A DNA stretch of 64,000 nt from Chryseobacterium antibioticum (GCF_012927325.1 NZ_JABBGI010000005.1:124001-188000); one strand, 5' to 3'. Positions 9,085 to 17,573 are shown, counted from the first letter of the stretch. Notes: a model not told the origin generated them from the letters alone. Numbers and translations: made by a program.

Positions 9085-9092
9085 TATATTTG
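9085..9092 (+). promoter_or_regulatory. -7 promoter element of the methionine transport operon
   Basis: The octamer TATATTTG fits the TAnnTTTG consensus of Bacteroidota promoters. It would place the transcript start about 15-20 bases before the leader peptide ATG at 9120. A TTG lies at 9053-9055, but the 29-base gap is longer than usual. Confidence 0.5.
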
Positions 9093-9119
9093 CAACCGTA
9101 TTCAGGAAAAGAAAACAAA

Positions 9120-9218
9120 ATGAAACAAGGATTTAAACATCAATCAGTGAAGAAACAGACCATCAAAACTATGATGATGTGCAACTGTATGCCTATGCAT
9201 CAGAAATCCCGTGGCTGA
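9120..9218 (+). CDS. Met/Cys-rich leader peptide (candidate attenuator peptide, 32 aa)
   Basis: This short ORF starts with ATG 13 bases after an AGGA. Six of its 32 codons are Met; the control region reads MMMCNCMPMH (residues 18-27), with two Cys and three consecutive Met codons. The stop is followed within 26 bases by a strong terminator hairpin and then by an EamA transporter and metNIQ. This is the classic layout of ribosome-mediated attenuation, with Met shortage stalling the ribosome and preventing the terminator. It is an inference from position and composition, since no comparative data were available. Confidence 0.65.
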   Translation: MKQGFKHQSVKKQTIKTMMMCNCMPMHQKSRG

Positions 9219-9243
9219 CCTTACTTTTATATCACATATTTCT

Positions 9244-9276
9244 AAAGGCCTTACCACGTTGTAGGGCCTTTTTATT
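9244..9276 (+). terminator. Attenuator hairpin upstream of the methionine operon
   Basis: An 11-bp stem (aaaggccttac with gtagggccttt, one G-U pair) and a 6-base loop (9255-9260) are followed by TTATTTT. It lies between the Met/Cys leader peptide and the first transporter gene, so it must be read through for expression. The loop/stem segment ccacg (9254-9258) can pair with cgtgg (9210-9214) at the end of the leader peptide gene, a possible antiterminator contact. Confidence 0.7.
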
Positions 9277-9306
9277 TTAATACACATCACACAAAAAACA
9301 TACAGA

Positions 9307-10302
9307 ATGAGCACTTCTAAAAACAGCTGGCTGGTGCCGGTGGCATTTATCAATATTTACGTGATTTGGGGAATTACATTCCTCGCCATCTCATTTGGTC
9401 TGAAAGGGTTCCCTCCTTTTATTCTTTCCGGATTCCGCTTCCTGGCGGCAGGACTTCTGATGATAGGCTGGCTACTGGCTAAGGGTGAAAAAGCCAATTC
9501 TCTGATCAACTGGAAAAAGAATGCCATCACAGGAATACTTATTCTTACCGGCGGAACGGGTCTTGTTGCCTGGGGTGAGCAGTATGTATCGGCTTCTGAG
9601 GCTGCGATTGCGATTGCAACAGGTCCATTCTGGTTCATTGCTATTGATAAGAAAAACTGGAAGTATTATTTCTCAGACAAATTCATCCCGATAGGTTTGA
9701 TCATCGGTTTTGTAGGATTAATATTATTCCTGAACGGAAGTGTTTCCAGTGCACACCATGCAGCGACAGACAGCAACCTTCGAATCACCGCATTCATTGT
9801 ATTGGCATTAAGTTCGGTGGCCTGGGTTCTGGGATCTTTGTATTCAAAGAAAAACCCGGCTTCGCAGTCTACGTTTATGAATATTGCACAGCAGCTTATC
9901 ACAGCGGGGGTTGCTTCCTTTATTATTGCTTCCTTCAGACAAGAATGGCACGGTTTTTCATTCTCCAATGTTCCGGTATCAGCATGGGCGGGTGTGTTGT
10001 TCTTAGTGTTTTTCGGATCGATCGTCGCTTATTTATCCTATATATGGCTGCTTTCTGTAAAACCCGCAGCTTTGGTGAGTACGCATACTTATATCAACCC
10101 TATTGTTACCGTATTCGCAGGCTGGATTGTAGCCGGACAAACGATTAACGGAAGCCAGCTGTACGGATTATCGGTCATATTATTGGGCGTACTTCTTACC
10201 AATGTAACCAAATATTTCAGGCTTTCGAAACGCTCGAAGGTGAAAATAAGAAGATTGAAACGATTGTTTAATAAAACCGTACGACCGTATCAGCCTATTT
10301 AA
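9307..10302 (+). CDS. EamA/DMT-family inner-membrane transporter
   Basis: The 331-residue protein has ten predicted membrane helices in two EamA repeats; the first begins with VAFINIYVIWGITFLAI and the second with FIVLALSSVAWVLGSLYS. Members export amino acids and other metabolites. It is first in the operon with metN (21-base gap) behind the Met/Cys leader, so a role in methionine or sulphur-metabolite transport is likely but unproven. The C-terminus is basic and cytoplasmic. Confidence 0.85.
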   Translation: MSTSKNSWLVPVAFINIYVIWGITFLAISFGLKGFPPFILSGFRFLAAGLLMIGWLLAKGEKANSLINWKKNAITGILILTGGTGLVAWGEQYVSASEAAIAIATGPFWFIAIDKKNWKYYFSDKFIPIGLIIGFVGLILFLNGSVSSAHHAATDSNLRITAFIVLALSSVAWVLGSLYSKKNPASQSTFMNIAQQLITAGVASFIIASFRQEWHGFSFSNVPVSAWAGVLFLVFFGSIVAYLSYIWLLSVKPAALVSTHTYINPIVTVFAGWIVAGQTINGSQLYGLSVILLGVLLTNVTKYFRLSKRSKVKIRRLKRLFNKTVRPYQPI

Positions 10303-10323
10303 AATTAAAACTAGACATTAAAA

Positions 10324-11352
10324 ATGATAGAAATCAAAAACATTTCAAAGACATTTCATCAGAAAAAGCAATCTTTTAAAGCATTGGATCAGGTAAGCCT
10401 CAGTGTCGAAAAAGGAGATATTGTTGGAATCATCGGGTTTTCCGGCGCAGGAAAAAGCACATTGATCCGTACCGTGAATCTTCTGGAAAGACCAGATGAA
10501 GGCCAGATTATCATCAACGGAAGGGATTTCACTACGCTAAGTTCAAAACAACTGGCAGGTGAAAGAAAGAAAATAGGGATGATCTTCCAGCATTTTAACC
10601 TGCTTTCATCGAGAACTGTTTTTGACAATGTCGCGCTTTCACTGGAATTAGATCATGTCAGTAAAGATGAGATCAACAGAAAAGTCAATGAACTGCTGAA
10701 AATTGTAGGACTTGAAGACAAATCCAATGATTATCCAAGGAGTCTTTCGGGAGGACAGAAACAGAGAGTAGCCATTGCCAGGGCATTAGCGAATGATCCT
10801 TATCTCCTCCTCTGCGACGAGGCTACCAGTGCACTGGATCCGGCCACTACACAGTCTATCCTGCAGCTTTTAAGGGATATTAATCAAAGACTTGGCATTA
10901 CCATTCTTCTGATCACCCACGAGATGGAAGTCATCAAGGCGGTCTGCAATCATGTGGCAGTTATAGACAAAGGAAAATTATTAGCAAAAGGAACATTAAG
11001 CGAGATTATCTCGGATAAAGAAAATCCGGTGATCCGACAATTTATAAATTCAGACATCATGACGATTCCTCAGGAACTCAATAAAAAACTACAGAAAGAG
11101 CCGCAAGACGGTTTATTTCCACTGGTTGAAATAGAACTCAACGAAAATATAAGTGTTGAAAAATTGCTTTCAACGCTTTACGATCAATACAAAATACCTT
11201 ACAGACTTCTGAAAGCCGATGTAGAACATCTGGGTGATTCCAATTTCGGAAAACTTCTGATTCACCTGCAGGGTGAAACCGAAGAAAACCAGAAAGCCAT
11301 CTATTATTTTAACCAGAATAAAATTCAAAATACAGTAAAAGGATATGCTTAG
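10324..11352 (+). CDS. metN: Methionine ABC transporter ATP-binding protein MetN
   Basis: The 342-residue ATPase has Walker A GFSGAGKST (38-46), ABC signature LSGGQKQRVA (about 140-149) and Walker B LLLCDEATSALD. The C-terminal ~85 residues form the NIL domain (ACT-like), which binds methionine and gives feedback inhibition in MetN proteins. It powers uptake of D/L-methionine with MetI and MetQ. The gene overlaps metI by 8 bases. Confidence 0.93.
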   Translation: MIEIKNISKTFHQKKQSFKALDQVSLSVEKGDIVGIIGFSGAGKSTLIRTVNLLERPDEGQIIINGRDFTTLSSKQLAGERKKIGMIFQHFNLLSSRTVFDNVALSLELDHVSKDEINRKVNELLKIVGLEDKSNDYPRSLSGGQKQRVAIARALANDPYLLLCDEATSALDPATTQSILQLLRDINQRLGITILLITHEMEVIKAVCNHVAVIDKGKLLAKGTLSEIISDKENPVIRQFINSDIMTIPQELNKKLQKEPQDGLFPLVEIELNENISVEKLLSTLYDQYKIPYRLLKADVEHLGDSNFGKLLIHLQGETEENQKAIYYFNQNKIQNTVKGYA

Positions 11353-12001
11353 TGATTCGGTAATTGCTCTTTTGGGAAAGGGACTTTGGGAAACAGTTTA
11401 TATGACTTTTGTTTCGGGATTTTTTGGATTTGTTTTGGGTCTTCCGGTTGGGATTCTATTATTTTTAACAAGAAAAGGACAACTACTGGAAAATGCAGTG
11501 TATTACAGAGCGATCTCTATTCTGGTTAATATTTTCAGGTCTATTCCTTTTATTATTTTGATTGTCTGGATGATCCCTTTCACGAGAGTGATCATAGGCA
11601 CTTCCATAGGAATGAATGCGGCTTTGGTTCCATTAAGTGTAGGAGCAGCTCCGTTTATTGCCAGACTGGTAGAGAATAGCCTTCTTGAGGTTCCGCATGG
11701 TTTAATAGAAACAGCAAGAGCTTTAGGGGCATCTCCTTTACAGATCATCCAGAAAGTACTGCTTCCTGAAGCACTTCCCTCCCTAATCAACAATGCAGCA
11801 ATAACGCTGATTACTTTGGTGGGTTATTCCGCAATGGGTGGAGCATTGGGTGCTGGTGGACTTGGACAGATTGGATATCAGTATGGCTACATCGGTTATG
11901 ATGCGGTCATTATGAATGTAGTATTGGTGCTGCTGGTCGCATTGGTGTTTATCATACAGTTTGCAGGGGACAGATTGGCGAAAAAGTTTGATCACAGGTA
12001 A
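11345..12001 (+). CDS. metI: Methionine ABC transporter permease MetI
   Basis: The 218-residue protein has five membrane segments and the permease EAA loop ETARALGASPLQIIQKVLLPEALPSL, here near residues 121-146 (key residues E-A-A-G-A..L-P). It forms the membrane channel of the MetNIQ importer. It overlaps metN by 8 bases, indicating translational coupling. Confidence 0.92.
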   Translation: MLSDSVIALLGKGLWETVYMTFVSGFFGFVLGLPVGILLFLTRKGQLLENAVYYRAISILVNIFRSIPFIILIVWMIPFTRVIIGTSIGMNAALVPLSVGAAPFIARLVENSLLEVPHGLIETARALGASPLQIIQKVLLPEALPSLINNAAITLITLVGYSAMGGALGAGGLGQIGYQYGYIGYDAVIMNVVLVLLVALVFIIQFAGDRLAKKFDHR

Positions 12002-12039
12002 GTCAAAGGATTCCAAAATTTAATATAAATCTAAATAAT

Positions 12040-12072
12040 AAAAGGTGGCTTCGAGTGCTTCAGCCACCTTTT
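12040..12072 (+). terminator. Hairpin between metI and metQ
   Basis: A perfect 11-bp stem (aaaaggtggct with agccacctttt) and an 11-base loop sit in the 88-base gap between metI and metQ. The T-run is short (TTTT), so it may be a partial terminator or an mRNA-stabilising stem that sets a different level for the binding protein. Confidence 0.6.
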
Positions 12073-12089
12073 AATGATAAAAAATTCTA

Positions 12090-12896
12090 ATGAAAAAGAT
12101 AAAAATTACAGCCTTTTTAACAGCTGGACTTCTCGTATTCAATGCATGTTCAGGAAAGAAAGACGATCCTAATCATATCGTGGTAGGAATTACCTACGGC
12201 CCGGAACTGGAAATTGCCGAAGCTGCTAAAAAGGTAGCTAAGGAAAAGTATAATCTTGATGTGGAACTGATTCCGTTCAATGATTATGTGGTTCCAAATG
12301 AGGCCTTGAATAACGAAGATATTGAAGCCAATGCTTTTCAGCATGTTCCTTATTTAAATGAACAATCAAAGCAGAGAGGCTATAAATTGGCTGTGGTTGG
12401 GAATACTTTTGTTTATCCTATTGTTGCCTATTCAAAAAAGATCAGAACAATCAGTCAACTTCAGAACGGAAGTACGGTAGTGATTCCCAATGATCCCACC
12501 AACGAAGGACGTTCTCTCCTTCTTCTTCAGAAAAACGGACTTTTAAAATTAAAAGAAGGGACCGGACTTCTTCCGAAAGTTACCGACATTACCGAAAATC
12601 CAAAACAGTTGAGAATCCTCGAAATCGAAGCTCCACAGCTTCCAAGGGTTCTGGACGACAAAGAAGTGGTTATCGCTATTATCAACAATAATTTTGCAGC
12701 ACAGGCAGGACTAAATGCGGATAAACAAGGCATATTCAGCGAAGATAAAGACTCACCTTATGTGAATGTTATCGTCGCCACACATGATAATAAAAATTCT
12801 GCTAAAGTTAAAAACTTTGTAAAAGCTTACCAGTCCGATGAAGTGGCCAAAAAAGCTGAGGAGATCTTTAAAGGCGGTGCGGTGAAAGGATGGTAG
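12090..12896 (+). CDS. metQ: Methionine-binding lipoprotein MetQ
   Basis: The 268-residue protein has a lipoprotein signal peptide ending in the lipobox FNAC (Cys20) and the NlpA/MetQ fold. Family motifs seen are VGITYGPELEIAEAAKKVAKEKY at about residues 32-54, ANAFQHVPYLNEQ and VIPNDPTNEGRSLLLLQKNGLL. It captures methionine outside the inner membrane and delivers it to MetNI. Confidence 0.92.
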   Translation: MKKIKITAFLTAGLLVFNACSGKKDDPNHIVVGITYGPELEIAEAAKKVAKEKYNLDVELIPFNDYVVPNEALNNEDIEANAFQHVPYLNEQSKQRGYKLAVVGNTFVYPIVAYSKKIRTISQLQNGSTVVIPNDPTNEGRSLLLLQKNGLLKLKEGTGLLPKVTDITENPKQLRILEIEAPQLPRVLDDKEVVIAIINNNFAAQAGLNADKQGIFSEDKDSPYVNVIVATHDNKNSAKVKNFVKAYQSDEVAKKAEEIFKGGAVKGW

Positions 12897-12939
12897 GATC
12901 ATAAATGATGAGAGAAGGACTTCAGAATAAAGAATAAAG

Positions 12940-12992
12940 AGCAAAGACATCAGATATCAGACGTCAGATTCCAGATTTTAGATTTTAGACAA
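12940..12992. repeat. Degenerate (A)GAT/CAGA short repeat tract
   Basis: The tract reads as imperfect units such as cagatatcagacgtcagat and ccagattttagattttagac. It is one of the low-complexity spacer elements common between flavobacterial genes. No gene is present between 12897 and 13187. Confidence 0.5.
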
Positions 12993-13131
12993 GAATCAGC
13001 TGGGTTAATAAAATCTTTATTTTAAATCTCAAACCTTAAAAACACTCAAACTCGTTACTCAGAAACCCGAATCGCGCATCCCAACCCCCTAAACCCAAAC
13101 TACACTTATCCATTAAAATTTATTTTCTCAA

Positions 13132-13162
13132 TTTGAGATAATAAAAATTTTACTTACTTTTG
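13132..13162 (+). promoter_or_regulatory. Bacteroidota-type promoter of the GH3 gene
   Basis: TTTG at 13132-13135 and TACTTTTG at 13155-13162 are separated by 19 bases, matching the -33/-7 architecture TTTG-N17-23-TAnnTTTG. The start codon follows 25 bases after the -7 box. This is the best-formed promoter in the window. Confidence 0.7.
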
Positions 13163-13187
13163 TTGTTAATCAATAAAAAGGCATTTT

Positions 13188-15449
13188 ATGTTCAAGAAAA
13201 CCGCCATTGTAAGTTTATTCACTTTTATTGCTGCTTCATATATGGCTCAGACTCATACTCAACCCGTTTATTTAGATGAATCGAAACCCGTAGAACAACG
13301 TATTCAGGATGCTCTTTCGAGAATGACCGTGGAAGAAAAAGTGGCTATGTTGCATGCACAGTCCAAGTTCAGTTCTCCAGGTGTTCCAAGACTGGGAATT
13401 CCTGAATTCTGGACCACAGACGGCCCTCATGGTGTACGTCCGGAAGTGATGTGGGATGAATGGGATCAGGCCGGATGGACGAATGACTCGATCATTGCCT
13501 ACCCTGCCCTGACGGCGCTTTCTGCAACATGGAACAAAAAAATGTCATGGAATTACGGAAAAGCTCTGGGGGAAGAAGCCCGATACAGAAAAAAAGATAT
13601 CCTCCTGGGACCTGGTGTCAATATCTACAGAACACCACTGAACGGTAGAAACTTCGAATACATGGGGGAAGACCCTTACTTAACTTCAAAAATGGTGGTT
13701 CCTTATATCAAAGGAGTACAATCCAATGGTGTGGCTACTTCTGTGAAGCATTTTGCCTTAAACAACCAGGAAATGTTCCGTCATACAAGCAATGTCAATA
13801 TTGATGACAGAACGTTGTATGAGATTTATCTTCCGCCTTTCAAAGCGGCTGTGACTGAAGGGGATTCATGGACGATCATGGGCGCTTATGATATGTACAA
13901 AAACCAATACGCCAGCCAAAACCAATACCTTTTAAACGATATTCTGAAAAAAGAATGGGGCTACAAAGGGGTTGTCGTATCCGACTGGGGAGCCGTCAAT
14001 AATACGGAACAGGCGATCCACAACGGATTGGACCTTGAATTCGGGAGCTGGACGAACGGACTTTCAGCGGGGACAAAAAATGCCTATGACAATTACTATT
14101 TAGCAAAACCTTATTTAGATCTTATTAAAGCTGGAAAAGTAGGAACACAGGAACTTGACGATAAAGTAACCAGATTACTTCGTTTAGCTTACAAAACTAC
14201 GATGAACAGGAACAAGCCTTTTGGGAATATTGCTTCTGAAGAACATAAAGCTGTGGCCAAAGAGATTGGAGAAGAAGGTATTGTATTGTTGAAAAATCAG
14301 GGAAATGTACTTCCCATTGATATTAATAAAGCTAAAAAAATTGCCGTTATCGGTGAAAATGCCATCAAAATCATGACTGTCGGTGGTGGGTCTTCGTCTT
14401 TGAAGGTAAAATATGAAACACTTCCTTTGGACGGAATCAAATCCAGATTTGGAAAACAGGCTGATGTTCAGTATGCAAGAGGGTATGTAGGTGACATTGG
14501 AGGCGAATATAACGGGGTAAAATCCGGACAGAACCTGAAAGACGACCGATCTGCCGCAGAATTACTCAACGAAGCTGTAGAATTAGCCAAAAAATCTGAC
14601 TACGTTATTTTCGTAGGAGGACTGAATAAATCTGACTTCCAGGACAGTGAAGGGAACGACAGAAAAAGCTACGGACTTCCGTACAACCAGGACAACGTGA
14701 TTTCAGCATTAGCGAAAGCGAATAAAAATCTTGCAGTAGTTTTAGTTTCCGGAAATGCTGTGGCTATGCCTTGGATTAAAGAAGTTCCTTCTGTTCTTCA
14801 GTCATGGTATCTGGGTTCTGAGGCCGGAAATTCTATTGCTTCTGTATTGGCAGGGGATGCGAATCCTTCGGGAAAACTTCCGTTTACTTTTCCAGTGAAG
14901 CTGGAAGATAATTCAGCCCATCAATTGGGAGAATATCCGGGACAAAAAGACGAACTGGCAGCCGGAAAAGGGAAAGACCAGAAAAATCCGATCAATATTA
15001 CGTATAACGAAGGTGTTTTTGTAGGCTACCGTTGGCATGACACGAAAAAGATTAAACCCTTATTCAGTTTCGGACATGGATTAAGCTACACTACATTTGA
15101 GTTTGGAAAGGCTTCTGCTGATAAAACAGTGATGTCCCAGGACGATAAGATCACATTCACCGTAACTGTAAAAAATACAGGGAAGAAAGCCGGTGCTGAA
15201 GTAGCGCAGTTATACATCAGTGATAATAAAGCTTCTGTACCACGTCCTGCCAAAGAACTGAAAGGTTTTGAAAAGGTATATTTAAATCCGGGTGAGCAGA
15301 AGGAAGTGACTTTTACAATCAATAAAACAGCATTAAGCTATTTTGATGCAGATAAGCATGAATGGACGGCTGAACCTGGAGATTTTGAGGCTCTGATTGG
15401 AAATTCTTCTGATGCGATTAAGACGAAGGTGAGGTTTACTTTGAAATAA
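13188..15449 (+). CDS. Secreted GH3 family beta-glucosidase-type glycosidase
   Basis: The 753-residue protein has a signal peptide (1-20), a GH3 N-terminal barrel, a GH3 C-terminal domain and a terminal fibronectin III-like domain (about 660-750, EVAQLYISDNKASVPRPAKELKGFEKV). The catalytic nucleophile is the Asp in VVSDWGA (about residue 266). Substrate-binding motifs GPGVNIYRTPLNGRNFEYMGEDP (about 142-164) and SVKHFALNNQE are present. It should cleave terminal beta-linked glucose or xylose from oligosaccharides in the periplasm; exact specificity is not readable. It has its own promoter and terminator. Confidence 0.92.
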   Translation: MFKKTAIVSLFTFIAASYMAQTHTQPVYLDESKPVEQRIQDALSRMTVEEKVAMLHAQSKFSSPGVPRLGIPEFWTTDGPHGVRPEVMWDEWDQAGWTNDSIIAYPALTALSATWNKKMSWNYGKALGEEARYRKKDILLGPGVNIYRTPLNGRNFEYMGEDPYLTSKMVVPYIKGVQSNGVATSVKHFALNNQEMFRHTSNVNIDDRTLYEIYLPPFKAAVTEGDSWTIMGAYDMYKNQYASQNQYLLNDILKKEWGYKGVVVSDWGAVNNTEQAIHNGLDLEFGSWTNGLSAGTKNAYDNYYLAKPYLDLIKAGKVGTQELDDKVTRLLRLAYKTTMNRNKPFGNIASEEHKAVAKEIGEEGIVLLKNQGNVLPIDINKAKKIAVIGENAIKIMTVGGGSSSLKVKYETLPLDGIKSRFGKQADVQYARGYVGDIGGEYNGVKSGQNLKDDRSAAELLNEAVELAKKSDYVIFVGGLNKSDFQDSEGNDRKSYGLPYNQDNVISALAKANKNLAVVLVSGNAVAMPWIKEVPSVLQSWYLGSEAGNSIASVLAGDANPSGKLPFTFPVKLEDNSAHQLGEYPGQKDELAAGKGKDQKNPINITYNEGVFVGYRWHDTKKIKPLFSFGHGLSYTTFEFGKASADKTVMSQDDKITFTVTVKNTGKKAGAEVAQLYISDNKASVPRPAKELKGFEKVYLNPGEQKEVTFTINKTALSYFDADKHEWTAEPGDFEALIGNSSDAIKTKVRFTLK

Positions 15450-15470
15450 TTATTTCTATTAATAATATTT

Positions 15471-15503
15471 AAAAAGCAGGTTCTATGGGATCTGCTTTTT
15501 TTG
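15471..15503 (+). terminator. Terminator of the GH3 gene
   Basis: The stem aaaaagcag/ctgcttttt (15471-15479 and 15492-15500) is followed by further T residues, 20 bases after the stop codon. Confidence 0.75.
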
Positions 15504-15532
15504 TAAAAGCCATTCTGCATTATTTAATATGT

Positions 15533-15768
15533 CCTTTTGTCTTGAAACAAAAGAACCAAAAGTTCAAGACTTAGAACCTTCCACTAAAAATGAAATCTAT
15601 TCTCTAAAAACTCTAAATTGACTCTCTCCGTTCGTCGAACCACTTCGTTAGGTTTCATGTGGTAACACTCTATATTGAGAATCAGAATTTGTCCCGCACT
15701 CAGACAGTAGAGTTTTCTTAACGTTCACAGAATTTATTTTCTTAACGCTTCAGTTTCTTAGGTCGTTT
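15533..15768. repeat. Dispersed intergenic repeat, copy 1
   Basis: This stretch starts cttttgtcttgaaacaaaag, then gaaccaaaagttcaagac, and later has cgcactcagacagt, ttttcttaacgctt and ttcttaggtcg. The same ordered landmarks recur at 53746-53945. The start folds as an inverted repeat (gtcttgaa ... ttcaagac). It is non-coding and divergent in its middle. Confidence 0.65.
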
Positions 15769-15864
15769 GGAAGTCGTTCCTAGTCAAATGAAGGGATTGT
15801 ATATAAATTTACTCCTTTCTTTTTTTACTCAATTACCTCATCAGTATTCTAGACATAAGCCACC

Positions 15865-16824
15865 TTAACCTTTGAACTGATATTCAGTCAATCGCTGTTC
15901 ACCATATTTCTCTAAAATCTTCTGCTCTGCAGCCCATTTTAAATCTCTGCTGGCTGTAGGGGCCGAAATATTTTTGAAATGTTGCAGATAATCTTTTCTG
16001 CTGAATTTTTCACCCTTTATTTTTTTCCTAAAAATCAGTATTCTGTCCTTTGTATTTAAGTTCGTATTCTGAGATTGCAAAACCTGTTGAAGAGCTTCTA
16101 AAATAATCCCCAGCATAAATTCAACAAAGGGAGTAGAATTTCCTTTTTTATCAGATTCCGAAAGCTTATTATAATATTCCTTTTGATTCTTCTTAATAAG
16201 GCTTTCTACCGGAAGGTATTCAAATACGGGATACTGCTGCATCAAAATAAGAGTTTGCCATAATCTTCCCATTCTTCCGTTACCATCTAAAAAGGGATGG
16301 ATAAATTCAAATTCATAATGAAAAACACAGCTTTTTATTAAGATAAGTTCAGGATCGTTTTTCAGGTATTTGAAAAGATCATTCATCAGCCCTTTTACCA
16401 TTGTGCCGGACGGAGCAATATGTTCTACTTTAGAACCTTTTACTATCCCTACATTGGAAGTCCTCAGTTTTCCAGCCTTACCAATCAGATCTTTCATTAA
16501 AACAGCATGAGCCTTTTCCAGATCTTTAATACTAGTAGGTTTAAACTGCTGTAAGCGGCTATACACTTCAATGGCATTCTGTACTTCCTGAATATCTTTT
16601 AGTGGGGCAATGATCCGCTTATTATCCAGCAATGCCGTTATCTGTTCCTCAGTCAGCGTATTTCCTTCGATTTCCAATGAAGACTGTATCGTTTTAATAC
16701 GGTTTTTCTTCCGTAACTCTGCTGCTGGTTTATAAAGATGGTGGGCATTAATCTCTCCAATCTTTTCAGAGATGGAGGCAACTAATAATAGGATTTTATC
16801 GGTAATAGTATATGGTGGCTTCAA
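15865..16824 (-). CDS. Fic family protein (AMP-transferase fold)
   Basis: The 319-residue protein carries the Fic motif HPFLDGNGRMGRLW at residues 176-189 (catalytic His176) and an N-terminal inhibitory helix motif SSLEIEGN at 48-55, marking a class II Fic protein regulated by its own N-terminal glutamate. The C-terminus (about 265-319) looks like a winged-helix domain. It would transfer AMP from ATP to hydroxyl groups of a target; the target is unknown. The start is a TTG at 16824, chosen because the family begins MKPPYxIT; no in-frame ATG exists upstream before a stop. Two direct operator-like repeats abut the start. Confidence 0.88.
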   Translation of the reverse strand: MKPPYTITDKILLLVASISEKIGEINAHHLYKPAAELRKKNRIKTIQSSLEIEGNTLTEEQITALLDNKRIIAPLKDIQEVQNAIEVYSRLQQFKPTSIKDLEKAHAVLMKDLIGKAGKLRTSNVGIVKGSKVEHIAPSGTMVKGLMNDLFKYLKNDPELILIKSCVFHYEFEFIHPFLDGNGRMGRLWQTLILMQQYPVFEYLPVESLIKKNQKEYYNKLSESDKKGNSTPFVEFMLGIILEALQQVLQSQNTNLNTKDRILIFRKKIKGEKFSRKDYLQHFKNISAPTASRDLKWAAEQKILEKYGEQRLTEYQFKG

Positions 16825-16828
16825 AACT

Positions 16829-16852
16829 TGATAGTATCATTTGATAGTATCA
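16829..16852. promoter_or_regulatory. Tandem 11-bp direct repeat at the fic start (possible operator)
   Basis: The word tgatagtatca occurs at 16829-16839 and again at 16842-16852, 13 bases apart, directly upstream of the fic TTG start. Each word is itself nearly palindromic. The placement over the ribosome-binding region suggests binding of a regulator, possibly the winged-helix end of Fic itself. Confidence 0.5.
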
Positions 16853-16864
16853 AAGATAAAGAAT

Positions 16865-16905
16865 CATTTTTAAATTATGTCATATTATGACATAATTTAA
16901 AAATG
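16865..16905. repeat. 20-bp perfect palindrome upstream of fic
   Basis: Two perfect 20-base arms (16865-16884 and 16886-16905) flank a single T. The arms are AT-rich with core ttatgtcata/tatgacataa. It lies 41 bases upstream of the fic start and touches the terminator of the DUF2652 gene. Confidence 0.75.
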
Positions 16906-16924
16906 CCCGGATCTCACCCGGGCA
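16904..16924 (-). terminator. Terminator of the DUF2652 gene
   Basis: Stem tgcccgg/ccgggca with a 7-base loop, followed on the minus strand by TTTTTAAATT, 36 bases after the stop codon. Confidence 0.75.
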
Positions 16925-16959
16925 CCTAGCAAATTGACAAGGATTAAAAAATAGATATG

Positions 16960-17514
16960 CTAGTTGACATTCTCAAAATAATGAATCATTCCTCCTTCAG
17001 GAAGATGATATTTCTGTGTAGTCATTTCTGACTCTTCACTTCTGCTGTTTTCTAAAAAAGAATGACTGAACAGAGCGTAAGATGGCTGCTCTGCAAATTC
17101 ATTCTTCAGCATCTGATGGGCCTCTACTACTGTTTTACCGTAAAGCTTTTTAAAACTTCCGATCGTATACTGTGAAAACTTTCCATAGTGCACGATAAAC
17201 TTCAGCGACATGTCAATAGACATGCTTAGCTCCTTATTTAACTCTTTAATTTTCTGGTCAAATGCATTCCGCATTTTCCAAAGCATCGCCGAAATATGCG
17301 GATAGGAAGGATTGTTGTCATACCTGTAAAATAAAATGGCATCGCCTTCAATCTCTGAAATATCAAAATATTGATCGTTCATATCGATCAGTGTAGATAG
17401 TAGTTGTCTTACAATATATTCTCCTGTATAAAGTTTGGTATTGAACACAAATTCAGTAAACCCGCTGAAATCAGGAATAAGAATAATACCCTCATGTATA
17501 TTTGTATTCTTCAT
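16960..17514 (-). CDS. DUF2652 protein (nucleotidyl-cyclase-like fold)
   Basis: The 184-residue protein has the DUF2652 signature: ILIPDFSGFTEFV near residues 11-23 and ISEIEGDAILFYRY near 53-66. The layout PDxSGFT...EGDA resembles the catalytic half of class III nucleotidyl cyclases. Whether it makes a cyclic nucleotide is not known; it lacks an obvious second subunit unless it dimerises. It is flanked by terminators at both ends and appears monocistronic. Confidence 0.8.
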   Translation of the reverse strand: MKNTNIHEGIILIPDFSGFTEFVFNTKLYTGEYIVRQLLSTLIDMNDQYFDISEIEGDAILFYRYDNNPSYPHISAMLWKMRNAFDQKIKELNKELSMSIDMSLKFIVHYGKFSQYTIGSFKKLYGKTVVEAHQMLKNEFAEQPSYALFSHSFLENSRSEESEMTTQKYHLPEGGMIHYFENVN

Positions 17515-17530
17515 AATGATTATAGTTTAA

Positions 17531-17564
17531 AAACCTGCTGCATCCTTACAGACGAAGCAGGTTT
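17531..17564 (-). terminator. Terminator of the decayed efflux operon
   Basis: Stem aaacctgct/agcaggttt, followed on the minus strand by TTTTT. It lies just after the degraded TolC tail, where the terminator of the original operon would be. Confidence 0.65.
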
Positions 17565-17573
17565 CATTTTACT

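Noticed and set aside
9085-9306. SAM riboswitch in front of the methionine operon
   Set aside because: I could not find the four-helix core or conserved motifs of the S-box; a peptide leader with terminator explains the region better.
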